The notes under the pieces were generated by a model. It was not told the DNA's origin. It made no database searches and was given only the letters and a program-made list of their open reading frames with translations. A stretch of DNA of 64,000 nucleotides from Pedobacter sp. MC2016-24 (lineage in GTDB: Bacteria > Bacteroidota > Bacteroidia > Sphingobacteriales > Sphingobacteriaceae), in NCBI RefSeq assembly GCF_015223055.1, contig NZ_JADFBX010000002.1, positions 434,001 through 498,000 on the forward strand, in the 5' to 3' direction. Positions 51,319 to 60,951 of this stretch are shown here, one piece after another (within the stretch, counting starts at the first letter, position 1; every line of letters begins with the position of its first letter). The position numbers and the translations under genes are program-made.

Positions 51319-53063
51319 AGTTTTCACTCGGAAAAACCACTTTAATCGCATTGACTATTTTTGGCATTACAGATAGCAGTATGGCTCAGAACAAGCCTAT
51401 TATTTACCAACTTTTACCTCGTTTGTTTGGCAATACCCAAACCAATAACACCACCTACGGTACCATTGAGCAAAATGGCAGCGGAAAATTTAACGATATC
51501 AGCAATAAAGCCCTCGATGGAATTAAAGAACTGGGCGTAAGTCACGTTTGGTATACTGGTGTCATTGCACATGCCAGTTTAACGGATTACAGTTCTTTTG
51601 GTATTAAAGCCGGCGATGCCGATGTAATCAAAGGCAGGGCCGGTTCTCCTTATGCCATTCGCGATTATTATGATGTAGACCCGGATTTGGCTGTTGACGT
51701 GAGTAAACGCATGGTGGAATTTGAAGCCTTAATTGCAAGGACACATCAAAAGGGAATGAAAGTACTTATTGATTTTGTACCCAACCATGTGGCGCGTGAT
51801 TATCATTCGCTGGCTAAACCAGCGGGTATCGCAGATTTTGGCGCCCGAGATGAGGTGAGTAAAAGCTTTAGTCAGACTAATGACTATTACTATATTCCAG
51901 GTAAAGGACTTGTTGTGCCTTTAAATCCGGATCCCAATGACCCTTTGAAAAATTTAAAAGATGGGCAGTTTAATGAAAACCCGGCCAAGGCAACAGGAAA
52001 CAATGTCTTTTCTGAAAAGCCAGCTTACGACGATTGGTATGAAACGATAAAACTAAATTATGGTATAGATTATGCCAATGGCGAAAAACATTATTTTGAG
52101 CCAATACCGGGTGTATGGCTTAAAATGAAAGATATATTAACCTATTGGGCTGATAAAGGTGTTGACGGCTTCCGTTGCGACATGGCCGAAATGGTACCTG
52201 TAGCCTTTTGGGCATGGGTTATACCACAGGTTAAAGCCAAACATCCAGGGATTATATTTTTGGGAGAAGCCTACAATGCGGCATCTTATAAAGAATATCT
52301 AACCACTGGAAATTTTGACTACCTATATGATAAAGTTGGTTTGTATGACAGTTTGAAAAAACTGATCAAAAACGAAGCTGCCGCGGATGTCAAAGAAATC
52401 AGCCGGGTTTGGCAGGTAGAGAGTGCAGGTTATGGTGATCGCATGCTGCGTTTTTTAGAAAATCACGATGAAGAACGCATTGCTTCTGCAGGTTTTGCTG
52501 GTAAAGCGGAATTGGCGCTGCCAGCAATGGTTGTCTCTGCAACCTTAAGTGGGGGGCCTGTCATGTTGTATTTCGGGCAGGAAGTTGGGGAGCCAGGAAA
52601 AGGCATTGAAGGTTTTGGTGGTGACGACAACCGAACCACCATATTTGATTACTGGGGTGTTCCTGAACATCAGAAATGGATGAACAAAGGTGCATTCGAC
52701 GGTGCTTTATTAAGTAAGGGGCAGACCAGCCTGCGTAATTATTATAAAAAGCTGATTCAGATTGTTTCCGGTTCTGATGCCATCAAAACAGGAGCGATTT
52801 ACGAAGTCCCGCGTAGCGGCAATATGAACAATAAAATGTATGCCTTTATCCGGTATAACGGTAAGCAGCGCCTGCTGATCCTGGCGAACTTCGACCGGGA
52901 GCAGACATTAGATGCCGATATCCAGATCCCGGAACAGATCTTAAAAGCCAGATCTTCGGTACGTGTAACCGAATTGCTGACTGATCGTAAACTAAACATT
53001 CCGGCAGGCACCAGTATTCCGGTAAAAGTTGCACCCGTTTCCGCACAGATTATAGTATTCTAA
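51315..53063 (+). CDS. exported GH13 alpha-amylase-family enzyme
   Basis: A 582-residue enzyme with a signal peptide (about 24 residues, ending SMAQ). The barrel begins with PIIYQLLPRLFG, and the catalytic residues are in place: Asp289 in GFRCDMAEM, Glu318 in FLGEAYN and Asp385 in ENHDEERIA. A short C-terminal beta domain closes the protein. There is no lipobox, so it is probably periplasmic and acts with the SusA-like enzyme on imported oligosaccharides. Coupled to the GH65 gene by an ATGA overlap. The exact product pattern cannot be predicted. Confidence 0.92.
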   Translation: MKFSLGKTTLIALTIFGITDSSMAQNKPIIYQLLPRLFGNTQTNNTTYGTIEQNGSGKFNDISNKALDGIKELGVSHVWYTGVIAHASLTDYSSFGIKAGDADVIKGRAGSPYAIRDYYDVDPDLAVDVSKRMVEFEALIARTHQKGMKVLIDFVPNHVARDYHSLAKPAGIADFGARDEVSKSFSQTNDYYYIPGKGLVVPLNPDPNDPLKNLKDGQFNENPAKATGNNVFSEKPAYDDWYETIKLNYGIDYANGEKHYFEPIPGVWLKMKDILTYWADKGVDGFRCDMAEMVPVAFWAWVIPQVKAKHPGIIFLGEAYNAASYKEYLTTGNFDYLYDKVGLYDSLKKLIKNEAAADVKEISRVWQVESAGYGDRMLRFLENHDEERIASAGFAGKAELALPAMVVSATLSGGPVMLYFGQEVGEPGKGIEGFGGDDNRTTIFDYWGVPEHQKWMNKGAFDGALLSKGQTSLRNYYKKLIQIVSGSDAIKTGAIYEVPRSGNMNNKMYAFIRYNGKQRLLILANFDREQTLDADIQIPEQILKARSSVRVTELLTDRKLNIPAGTSIPVKVAPVSAQIIVF

Positions 53064-53074
53064 AATCGATTTAA

Positions 53075-54448
53075 ATGAGCTTAAAAACATTAACAGAAAA
53101 TCCAAAACTGACTTTAGTCCAGATCATCAACATGAGTGTTGGCTTTTTCGGAATCCAGTTTGGATGGGATTTACAACGTGCCAATATGGGACGTATTTAT
53201 GAGAATCTGGGCGCAAATCCAGATCAGGTTCCACTGTTGTTTTTAGCAGCTCCTTTAACCGGATTGTTGGTTCAGCCGATTATCGGCTACCTGAGCGACC
53301 GTACCTGGCATCCAAAATGGGGACGAAGAAGACCTTATTTTATGATTGGTGCCATCATAAGCTCTATTGCCCTGATTTTTATGCCACATAGCAGTGCATT
53401 GTGGATGGCTGCAGGCTTACTTTGGATTCTGGATGTTGCCGGTAATGTGGCCATGGAGCCTTTCCGTGCTTTTGTGACCGATAAATTACCAGATGCTCAG
53501 GTAAACCGTGGTTTCATCATGCAGAGTATGATGATTGGGCTAGGTGGTAGTATTGCTTCGGCACTGCCCTGGTTGATGAATAATGTATTTCATTTGGCCA
53601 ATACTGCTGAGCAGGGAAATATACCTGAAAACGTGAAGTTCTCTTTTTACATCGGGGCCTTTTTTTTCCTTGCCGCTGTATTGTATACCGTTTTTACCAC
53701 TAAAGAATATCCACCTGCAGATCTGGATGATCAAGAGAAGTTAGCCAAAAGCAGCAAAGGATTTGCCGCGGGTGCCCACGAAATCTGGCATTCATTATTA
53801 AATATGCCCAAAAGGATGCAGATCGTATCCCTTGTGCAATTCTTCACCTGGCCAGGGTTGTTTCTGATGTGGTTTTATTATACAACTGCGGTTGCAGTAA
53901 ATGTGTTTGGCGGTAAAGATGCCAGTGATCCGGTCTATGCGCATGGCGCCGATTTTGGTAGTTTAACCTTGGCTTACTATAGCGTAGTGACCTTCCTTTT
54001 TGCATTGGTGCTACCTAAAATTGCCGATAAACTGGGCCGCAAAACCACACATGCACTGTGTTTATTGTGTGGCGCATTCGGACTGATCAGTGTAGCCTGG
54101 GTACAGGACAAAAATATGTTGTACTTATGTATGACAGGTGTAGGTATTGCCTGGGCCAGCATCCTGTCTATGCCTTACGCGATGTTGAGCGGATCCTTGC
54201 CTAAAGACAAGATTGGTATTTACATGGGGATCTTTAATTTCTTCATCGTATTACCCGAAATTATTGCCTCCCTGGGGTTTGGCTGGTTGATGCGCGAAGT
54301 ATTACATAACGATCGCCTCCTGGCTGTCCAGATTGGAGGTGCCTTAATGATCATTGCCGCATTGATCTGTTACCTTTTTGTGAGAGAACCTAAAAAAGTA
54401 GATGAGAGTTCGGCTGAAAGAATGGCCATGGGAGAGCGTAATCAATAG
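53075..54448 (+). CDS. inner-membrane maltose/oligosaccharide transporter, MFS (SLC45/GPH-like)
   Basis: A 457-residue protein with about 12 transmembrane helices. The motif GYLSDRTWHPKWGRRRPY near residue 72 is the charged loop of the GPH/SLC45 branch of the major facilitator superfamily, and a second symmetrical motif PKIADKLGRKT lies near 315. Proteins of this group next to GH65 phosphorylases import maltose or sucrose with protons. It lies 11 nt after the GH13 gene and 17 nt before the lipoprotein amylase gene. It supplies the cytoplasmic phosphorylase with its substrate. Confidence 0.92.
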   Translation: MSLKTLTENPKLTLVQIINMSVGFFGIQFGWDLQRANMGRIYENLGANPDQVPLLFLAAPLTGLLVQPIIGYLSDRTWHPKWGRRRPYFMIGAIISSIALIFMPHSSALWMAAGLLWILDVAGNVAMEPFRAFVTDKLPDAQVNRGFIMQSMMIGLGGSIASALPWLMNNVFHLANTAEQGNIPENVKFSFYIGAFFFLAAVLYTVFTTKEYPPADLDDQEKLAKSSKGFAAGAHEIWHSLLNMPKRMQIVSLVQFFTWPGLFLMWFYYTTAVAVNVFGGKDASDPVYAHGADFGSLTLAYYSVVTFLFALVLPKIADKLGRKTTHALCLLCGAFGLISVAWVQDKNMLYLCMTGVGIAWASILSMPYAMLSGSLPKDKIGIYMGIFNFFIVLPEIIASLGFGWLMREVLHNDRLLAVQIGGALMIIAALICYLFVREPKKVDESSAERMAMGERNQ

Positions 54449-54465
54449 CATTTAAAAATAATTTC

Positions 54466-56373
54466 ATGAAAAGAATTTTCCTAATGGTACTGATTTTATC
54501 GGTATTGGCCACTGCATGCAAAAAAAATAATGTTCGTAATATACCTGAAGTACCGACCGTAAACCCACCGGTGACACCAGTTGACCCAGGTTTACCTGCT
54601 GCCGCAAAGGAAGGTGTAGTATTTATCAATAACGGTGCTTCAGCAATTGTTACCTTATATGCACCTGGAAAAACCAAAGTGGAATTGACAGGTGATTTCA
54701 ACGACTGGAAATTGCTGACCATGAAAAAAGCGGTCGATGGAAATACCTGGTGGGTACAAATAGATCAGCTGGATCCAAATACGGAATATGCTTATCAGTT
54801 TTTGGTAGATGATCAATTGAAAATAGCAGATCCATATTGCGAAAAAATCCTCGATCCCGATAATGATACCTATATTCAAAGCTCAACCTATCCAAATTTA
54901 AAAGCTTATCCAGCAGGGAAAACAACTGGAATTGTGAGTGTGATGCAAGGCAATCAGCCGGTCTATAACTGGAAAAATACCGGCTTTGTCCGCCCAGCTA
55001 AAAACAACCTGGTGATCTATGAATTGTTGGTCAGGGATTTTACCAATGATCACAATTACGCTTCAACGCTTCAAAAACTTGACTACCTGTCCGGACTAGG
55101 GATTAATGCCATTGAACTGATGCCGGTCAATGAATTTGAAGGCAACCTAAGCTGGGGATATAATCCTTCTTTCTATTTTGCACCAGATAAATATTACGGT
55201 ACGAAAACGGCACTTCAGAATTTTATTGATGAATGCCACGGTAAAGGGATCGCTGTAATACTAGATATGGTCTTTAATCATTCATTCGGCCAATCGCCTA
55301 TGGTACAGCTTTATTTTGACCGTTCCGTAAACAAACCTACAGCTGAAAACCCTTGGTTTAATGTTAAAGAGACCCATCCTTACAATGTTGGGTACGACTT
55401 TAACCACGAAAGTACGGCAACCAAGGTTTTTGTGAAAAACGTATTGAAATTCTGGGTGCAGCAATACAAAATTGATGGATTCCGCTTTGACTTGTCTAAA
55501 GGTTTTACGCAAAGGATATCTACCGATGATGCTTCTTTCAGTGCCTACGATGCCAGTAGAATTGCAATCTTGAAAGACTATAACAATTACATCAAAAGTC
55601 TGGATGGCAATAATTTTTATGTGATCCTGGAGCATTTTGCAGATGCGGCTGAAGAAAGCGTTTTGGCAAATGAAGGTATGATGCTCTGGAACAATTTAAA
55701 TTACAATGTCAATGAAGCTACAATGGGTTGGATCAGTGCTTCCGATTTTTCCTGGGCTTTTTCAGCTAAGCATGGCTTTAGCAAACCTGATAACCTGATT
55801 AATTTTATTGAAAGTCATGATGAGGAACGTACCATGTTTAAAAATTTGGCTTATGGCAATATATCTGGTACTTACAACGTCCAGCAATTGGCTACTGCAT
55901 TGAAGAGGGAGGAGATGGCTGCAGCTTTTTTGTTTTCGGTTCCCGGGCCTAAAATGATCTGGCAGTTTGAAGAGCTGGGTTATGAAATCAGTATTAATTA
56001 TAATGACCGTACTGGAGTTAAGCCCATCCATTGGGAATATTTTCAACAATCCGATCGTAAAGCGCTGTATAATGCCTATGCTAAGTTTATTGGTTTAAAA
56101 AAAGCCAATGGTATTTTCAGCACGGGTACGCCTACTTACAACCTGGCTACTGGTGTAAAATACATCAGGCTTACCGATGGAGGTAATACTGTAGTGGTGG
56201 TAGGAAATTTTGATGTGCAGCAAGTACAGGCAAATATCGATTTTGGAACCGCTGGGAAATGGTATGATGCAGTAACCGGAAACCCAATTACTTTAACCGG
56301 AAATACCTATAATATGTTACTCGCACCGGGCGAATATCACATCTATAGTTTAAAGGCTTTGAGTGGCGGATGA
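54466..56373 (+). CDS. surface GH13 alpha-amylase lipoprotein with CBM48-like domain (SusG counterpart)
   Basis: A 635-residue lipoprotein (lipobox ATAC, cysteine 18), followed by a Pro-rich spacer (NPPVTPVDPG). An early-set/CBM48-like domain (about 48-140: VELTGDFNDWKLLTMKKA) precedes the GH13 barrel. Catalytic residues: Asp342 in GFRFDLSKGF, Glu389 in VILEHFADAAEE, Asp452 in ESHDEERTM. A C-terminal beta domain ends the protein. As the only amylase here with a lipid anchor, it is the best candidate for the surface enzyme that makes the first cuts in starch. Its domain plan is nearer to pullulanase/branching-enzyme relatives than to SusG itself, so branch-point activity is possible. Confidence 0.9.
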   Translation: MKRIFLMVLILSVLATACKKNNVRNIPEVPTVNPPVTPVDPGLPAAAKEGVVFINNGASAIVTLYAPGKTKVELTGDFNDWKLLTMKKAVDGNTWWVQIDQLDPNTEYAYQFLVDDQLKIADPYCEKILDPDNDTYIQSSTYPNLKAYPAGKTTGIVSVMQGNQPVYNWKNTGFVRPAKNNLVIYELLVRDFTNDHNYASTLQKLDYLSGLGINAIELMPVNEFEGNLSWGYNPSFYFAPDKYYGTKTALQNFIDECHGKGIAVILDMVFNHSFGQSPMVQLYFDRSVNKPTAENPWFNVKETHPYNVGYDFNHESTATKVFVKNVLKFWVQQYKIDGFRFDLSKGFTQRISTDDASFSAYDASRIAILKDYNNYIKSLDGNNFYVILEHFADAAEESVLANEGMMLWNNLNYNVNEATMGWISASDFSWAFSAKHGFSKPDNLINFIESHDEERTMFKNLAYGNISGTYNVQQLATALKREEMAAAFLFSVPGPKMIWQFEELGYEISINYNDRTGVKPIHWEYFQQSDRKALYNAYAKFIGLKKANGIFSTGTPTYNLATGVKYIRLTDGGNTVVVVGNFDVQQVQANIDFGTAGKWYDAVTGNPITLTGNTYNMLLAPGEYHIYSLKALSGG

Positions 56374-56420
56374 AATAAGCCTTGATTTTAAAATAAAATG
56401 TCTATTTTTACAGCCCACTT

Positions 56421-57386
56421 ATGGAACAGATAAAAACATCATTTGATTTCGAAAAGCCTTTAGCTGAACTTGTTCAGCAGATTGAAAAGGTAAAACAGGT
56501 TGCCGATAAAACCAAAGTAGATATGTCTGCTACCCTAACAGAACTGGAAGAGAAGCTGGTTGAAACCAGAGAAAATCTTTATAATAACCTTACTGGATGG
56601 CAGGAAGTTCAAATGTCCCGTCACCCGGAAAGACCGCAGACCTTAGATTACATCAGCTTGATTTGCGATGATTTTATTGAGATGCATGGTGACAGGACTG
56701 TAAAAGACGATAAAGCCATTATTGGCGGTTTTGCTACTATTGATGGACAAACTGTAATGGTTATCGGTCATCAAAAAGGTAAAAATACCAAGGAGCGTCA
56801 GTACCGTAATTTTGGTATGGCCAATCCAGAAGGATATAGGAAAGCGCTACGCCTGATGCGTTTAGCTGAAAAATTCAATAAACCAGTAATTTCTTTTATT
56901 GACACCATGGGTGCTTACCCGGGTCTGGAAGCAGAGGAACGCGGACAAGGGGAGGCGATTGCCCGTAACTTGCTTGAGATGTCTGTGCTGAAAGTACCTA
57001 TACTTTGTTTTGTGGTAGGTGAAGGTGCTTCTGGTGGTGCATTGGGCATCGGTATTGGTGACAAAGTATATATGTTAGAGCACACCTGGTATTCGGTGAT
57101 CTCACCTGAATCTTGTTCTTCTATTTTATGGAGAAGCTGGGATTATAAGGAACGTGCGGCAGAGTGCCTGAAATTGACTTCAGCAGATATGTTTGGTAAC
57201 AAATTAATCGATGGGGTGATTAAGGAGCCTCTGGGCGGTGCACACCAAAATCCTGAAGAAATGGCTGCGACATTGAAGCAACAGATTCTGGACGATTTAA
57301 AAGTGCTTAAAAAAGAAAAAACAGAAAAGATGATCAACAACAGAATTGAGAAGTTCTGTGCGATGGGAGTGGTGCACGAAGGATAA
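56421..57386 (+). CDS. accA: acetyl-CoA carboxylase, carboxyltransferase subunit alpha
   Basis: A 321-residue subunit that, with AccD, transfers carboxyl from biotin to acetyl-CoA to give malonyl-CoA for fatty acid synthesis. The N-terminal coiled-coil segment (about 1-50) is followed by the crotonase-like fold, with [19 protein letters not shown] near 90, [20 protein letters not shown] near 160 and [15 protein letters not shown] near 200. Length and motifs are complete. It is a single gene with a strong terminator (57507-57538). Confidence 0.97.
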   Translation: MEQIKTSFDFEKPLAELVQQIEKVKQVADKTKVDMSATLTELEEKLVETRENLYNNLTGWQEVQMSRHPERPQTLDYISLICDDFIEMHGDRTVKDDKAIIGGFATIDGQTVMVIGHQKGKNTKERQYRNFGMANPEGYRKALRLMRLAEKFNKPVISFIDTMGAYPGLEAEERGQGEAIARNLLEMSVLKVPILCFVVGEGASGGALGIGIGDKVYMLEHTWYSVISPESCSSILWRSWDYKERAAECLKLTSADMFGNKLIDGVIKEPLGGAHQNPEEMAATLKQQILDDLKVLKKEKTEKMINNRIEKFCAMGVVHEG

Positions 57387-57506
57387 AGGCTACCGAGTTA
57401 CACAGTTTAGTGCTTACCGGAGTTAGAGTACATAACTGAATTGGTAGGATAATTAGAGTTAGCGTCTAGTTAGAGTTGGTATATAGTGGATTCTTTTTAG
57501 ATATTG

Positions 57507-57538
57507 AAAGGTTTACAGTTTAACTGTAAACCTTTTTT
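57507..57538 (+). terminator. rho-independent terminator of accA
   Basis: AAAGGTTTACAGTT (57507-57520) pairs perfectly with AACTGTAAACCTTT (57522-57535), followed by more T. It lies 120 nt after the accA stop. Confidence 0.9.
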
Positions 57539-57556
57539 GTTTGTAAGCCCCTCGTC

Positions 57557-57577
57557 ATGCTGAATTTATTTCAGCAT
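57557..57577. repeat. REP-like palindromic element
   Basis: ATGCTGAA (57557-57564) and TTCAGCAT (57570-57577) flank a 5-base loop, preceded by CGTC. I recall CGTCATGCTGAA/TTCAGCATC words as recurrent intergenic repeats in Pedobacter-like genomes. Only one copy is in this window. Confidence 0.5.
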
Positions 57578-57652
57578 CGTTAGCCTATCCATACCATTGA
57601 AAAATTTAGTAAGATGGCTATTTTAATATAATTACGACAATACTGGGTAGAC

Positions 57653-57704
57653 ATATAAAGAATAAGCGGCTGTATCATTTGATACAGCCGCTTATTCTTT
57701 ATAT
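57653..57704 (-). terminator. 52-bp perfect palindrome, terminator of the GT117 gene
   Basis: Arms of 25 bases (57653-57677 and 57680-57704) are exact reverse complements around TT. The core is AAGCGGCTGTATCA. It lies 34 nt after the stop of the minus-strand GT117 gene. A/T ends on both sides let it work in either direction. Confidence 0.85.
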
Positions 57705-57738
57705 TAAATATTGTAACGATCTATTTAGGTTACCACTA

Positions 57739-60700
57739 CTACTGAGGTGCGAAGTAAGCTGAGAACCTCGATTCCAATCCTTCAAACTGGTGCATTAGTT
57801 TCTCGCTAAGTTTAGTTTGCTTGTTCTCTGCAGTAGTTTTAGCCATTTGGTTTAAGAATGAAAGTCCGAGTTGGACATTCTGACCACCAATGAATTTACC
57901 TTTGCTTTGTGATACATCTGCCAGATAGGTCAGTTCTTTCTGGATATAATCAGCAGATTTTTCTATCAGTGCATTTGCACGCTTCGTATCATTAAGCAGA
58001 TATAGATTTTCAGCCATGAAGTAAGAACCCATCATCGAGCGCATGCCGTAGAATTTCTCTGGCATAACCTCATAATAACGGTTTACTACTTTTTCTGCAT
58101 CGGCTTTTCTACCTGCTTTGATTAAGCTGCTGATGGTATTGTTAAATACATTGGCAAAGATGGAAATGTCATCAGATGACTGTGGATCCAGGTATTTGGC
58201 ATTTTTAATATTACCCCATACAAACTTGTTCATGACATTGTTGTATAGTGCAGGCGTATTGATCAGCTCTGATTTATCAGCAGTATCTGTTTGTAATGGC
58301 AATAAGCGTAAAGCAAGGCCTTCATTGTATAAGTACTTATCCAAACCATTGTATTGGTCTGATGGAACTGTACTGGCGAAATAAATCGGTCGCTTCCAGT
58401 TGTTGTGAACCAAAATATCAAACATAGCCAAAGTACCTTTGGTTACATAGTTTTTGTTAAAGGTCCATTGCAGTTCCGGTACAATTTTATCAGCTTCTGA
58501 AGCATTTACCACACCGTTTTTAAGTACATCGTCTTTGTTAACCGTTAACTTGAAGTTTTTGGTTGGAATGAAATTTTCTTTTGAACCATCCTGAAGGGCC
58601 AGTTTATCCTCCGGATCATCTGATAACAATACACCCAGAATATTGGCCAACTCCACCGAGCCTGCCAGTTTGTAATCCTGGTAGTACATCACGTCTCTCA
58701 CACCTTGTACGTATTGCTCAGGTTTCATGCTAATCGGCAATGGCGCGGATTCGTTTTGCTTTTTGCGCATACCATTGATATACCAATCGGTATCAAATAA
58801 ACTTAAGTTAACCAGCCTGATGTCCGGACGAATATTTTCTACCTCCTGAGCATACCACAATGGGTAAGTATCATTGTCGCCATAAGTAAATAGAATGGCG
58901 TTTGGTGCGCAGGATTGTAAGTAGTCCACAGCAATGTCATGCGCCACCATTTTGGTTGATCTGTCGTGATCATCCCATCCTTGAGCAGCCATAATTACCG
59001 GTGCCGCAAATAAGCCAATCACCGTAGCTGCAATCGCCCCGTTTGCCGGGGTGATTTTTTTCATTAACCATTCCCTGATGGCCAGGACACCCAGACCAAT
59101 CCAGATAGAGAAGGCGTAAAATGAGCCGGTATAAGCATAATCACGCTCTCTTGGTTCTAATGGCTTCTGATTGAGATAAAGTACAATGGCAATACCTGTA
59201 AAGAAAAACAACAAGGCCACAATACCAGCATCTTTCTGGTTGCGTTTGAAGTGCCAGATGGCACCGAGTAAACCCAGAATTAAAGGAAGGAAGAAGAACC
59301 TGTTATACGCATTGCTATCTTTAATCGAAGGTGGTAAATTAGCTTGATTACCCAGCATAATGCCATCAATCGGTTTAACGCCGCTTAACCACTGTCCCTC
59401 GTATAAACTACCCTGACCCTGGTCGTCGTTCTGACGGCCCACAAAATTCCACATGAAATAACGCATGTACATTTGTCCGATCTGGTAGCTGAAAAGGAAG
59501 CCAATATTGTCAAATAGGGTAGGGAAATGAGCATCGTCAAAACCCATCATGTCTTTATAGTAACCCACGTGTCTGGCGTCATCGCTATACATCCTTGGAA
59601 AAGGCGTAGTTCTGTCATACTCGTAGTCGGTCTTTTTACCCGCTACTTCATATTTTTCCGCACCTTTTCTATATAATGTTTTGCCTTGTGTGATGTTTTC
59701 TTTTTGAGAATTGTAGTTTGGACCGAATAATAAAGGTCTGTCGCCGTATTGTTCCCTGTTTAAATAACCCAGGAAAGAAAAGGCATTGTCCGGATCACTA
59801 TTATTCAGATTTGGATCTGCTTTAGCACGGATCACGATCATCGCAAATGAGCCATAACCAAAAATAATCAGTGCTGTAGACAACAAGGCCAGGTTCAGCA
59901 CCTTTTTTTGATGTTTGATCGAGTAACGGATTCCAAGAACCAATGCCGCAATAACGAGGATCGCAAAAACAGCGACACCTGAACCAAAGCCCATACCTAA
60001 CGTGTTAACGAAGAACAAATCGAAATAAGCACCAAAAGACACCAGGTATTGGATGATTCCGTATTGGATGATGGCAAGGATCAGTATACCTACAATGCCA
60101 GTTTTAACGATACCTGAAGTGGTTGGCTTGTCGGTTTTTTTGAAGTAATAAACAAATGCTAAAGCTGGAATGGTTAATAAGTTCAACAAGTGGATTCCGA
60201 TGGAAAGCCCCATGATATATGCAATAAAGAGCAACCATTTGTCGGCACGCGGTTCATTGGCATGTGCTTCCCATTTCATGATAGCCCATACTACGATGGC
60301 AGTAAATAAGGACGATAAGGCATAAACCTCCGATTCGACAGCCGAAAACCAGAAGCTATCAGAAAATGTATACGCTAAAGCACCAACCGCTCCAGCACCC
60401 ATAATGGCGATGAGGTTACCTGTTGTGATTTCTTCATTTTCTTTGATCAGCACCTTTTTTGCGAGTGCAGTGGTGGTCCAGAACAGAAATAAGATTGTTG
60501 CAGCACTAGCCAGCGCAGATCCAACGTTCATGAAATAAGCAATTTTTTGAAGGTCGCCAAAAGCAAACAAGGAGAAGAAGCGTTGAATCATCAGGAAGAG
60601 CGGAGCTCCTGGCTGGTGAACAACCTGCATTTTTAATGCTGAGGCAATAAATTCGCCACAATCCCAAAAACTAACGGAGGGTTCAAGTGTTAAAATATAA

Positions 60701-60762
60701 GTTACAGCGGCGACTAGGAAGCAAAACCAACCGGTAAGATTATTAATTTTTGAATAATTCAT
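57739..60762 (-). CDS. DUF2723 (GT117) membrane protein, putative protein O-glycosyltransferase
   Basis: A 1007-residue protein. The N-terminal half has about 12-14 transmembrane helices and the family signature EPSVSFWDCGEFIASALKMQ at residues 27-46, followed by HQPGAPLFLMIQRFF. The acidic residues of the first periplasmic loop are placed as in PMT/GT-C enzymes. The C-terminal half is extracytoplasmic, with NAILFTYGDNDTYPLWYAQE near 620 and helical repeats at the end. DUF2723 proteins are assigned to glycosyltransferase family 117 and are thought to O-mannosylate exported proteins in Bacteroidota; that role is from the family, not from this sequence. It forms a single unit ended by the 52-bp palindrome. 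Confidence 0.88.
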   Translation of the reverse strand: MNYSKINNLTGWFCFLVAAVTYILTLEPSVSFWDCGEFIASALKMQVVHQPGAPLFLMIQRFFSLFAFGDLQKIAYFMNVGSALASAATILFLFWTTTALAKKVLIKENEEITTGNLIAIMGAGAVGALAYTFSDSFWFSAVESEVYALSSLFTAIVVWAIMKWEAHANEPRADKWLLFIAYIMGLSIGIHLLNLLTIPALAFVYYFKKTDKPTTSGIVKTGIVGILILAIIQYGIIQYLVSFGAYFDLFFVNTLGMGFGSGVAVFAILVIAALVLGIRYSIKHQKKVLNLALLSTALIIFGYGSFAMIVIRAKADPNLNNSDPDNAFSFLGYLNREQYGDRPLLFGPNYNSQKENITQGKTLYRKGAEKYEVAGKKTDYEYDRTTPFPRMYSDDARHVGYYKDMMGFDDAHFPTLFDNIGFLFSYQIGQMYMRYFMWNFVGRQNDDQGQGSLYEGQWLSGVKPIDGIMLGNQANLPPSIKDSNAYNRFFFLPLILGLLGAIWHFKRNQKDAGIVALLFFFTGIAIVLYLNQKPLEPRERDYAYTGSFYAFSIWIGLGVLAIREWLMKKITPANGAIAATVIGLFAAPVIMAAQGWDDHDRSTKMVAHDIAVDYLQSCAPNAILFTYGDNDTYPLWYAQEVENIRPDIRLVNLSLFDTDWYINGMRKKQNESAPLPISMKPEQYVQGVRDVMYYQDYKLAGSVELANILGVLLSDDPEDKLALQDGSKENFIPTKNFKLTVNKDDVLKNGVVNASEADKIVPELQWTFNKNYVTKGTLAMFDILVHNNWKRPIYFASTVPSDQYNGLDKYLYNEGLALRLLPLQTDTADKSELINTPALYNNVMNKFVWGNIKNAKYLDPQSSDDISIFANVFNNTISSLIKAGRKADAEKVVNRYYEVMPEKFYGMRSMMGSYFMAENLYLLNDTKRANALIEKSADYIQKELTYLADVSQSKGKFIGGQNVQLGLSFLNQMAKTTAENKQTKLSEKLMHQFEGLESRFSAYFAPQ

Positions 60763-60894
60763 TTTTTTATTGAATAGTTAATGTACTGTTGAGGCTATTA
60801 AAATGCAGCCGAAAATAAAGAATAAGATTGACAGTTGGGCAAAGTTAAGGGTAGTTTAACATATTTTAAGGTATTTAGCAGGCTGTGAAGAAGC

Positions 60895-60906
60895 CTGGGG
60901 CCCCAG
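60895..60906. repeat. perfect palindrome CTGGGGCCCCAG
   Basis: A 12-bp perfect palindrome of only G/C apart from the outer A and T, unusual in this AT-rich spacer. It adjoins the tandem duplication. Confidence 0.6.
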
Positions 60907-60907
60907 C

Positions 60908-60951
60908 AAGGCCCCACCAATGCCTCCTTAAGGCCCTACCAACGCCCCTGT
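60908..60951. repeat. 22-nt imperfect tandem duplication
   Basis: Unit one at 60908-60929 and unit two at 60930-60951 both begin AAGGCCC and share ACCAA and GCC; 17 of 22 positions agree. The copies are directly adjacent. Confidence 0.6.

Larger units (their letters stand above)
57387..57738. other. 352-nt spacer with two terminators and a REP-like palindrome
   Basis: No gene was found. The first 90 bases are made of loosely repeated GAGTTA/AGAGTT words. The accA terminator, a REP-like inverted repeat and a 52-bp palindrome follow; these are listed separately. accA and the GT117 gene converge here. Confidence 0.7.

Noticed and set aside
57387..57480. Repeated GAGTTA-like words after accA as a possible CRISPR or direct-repeat array
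   Set aside because: The words are 6 nt long, irregularly spaced and have no spacer structure.
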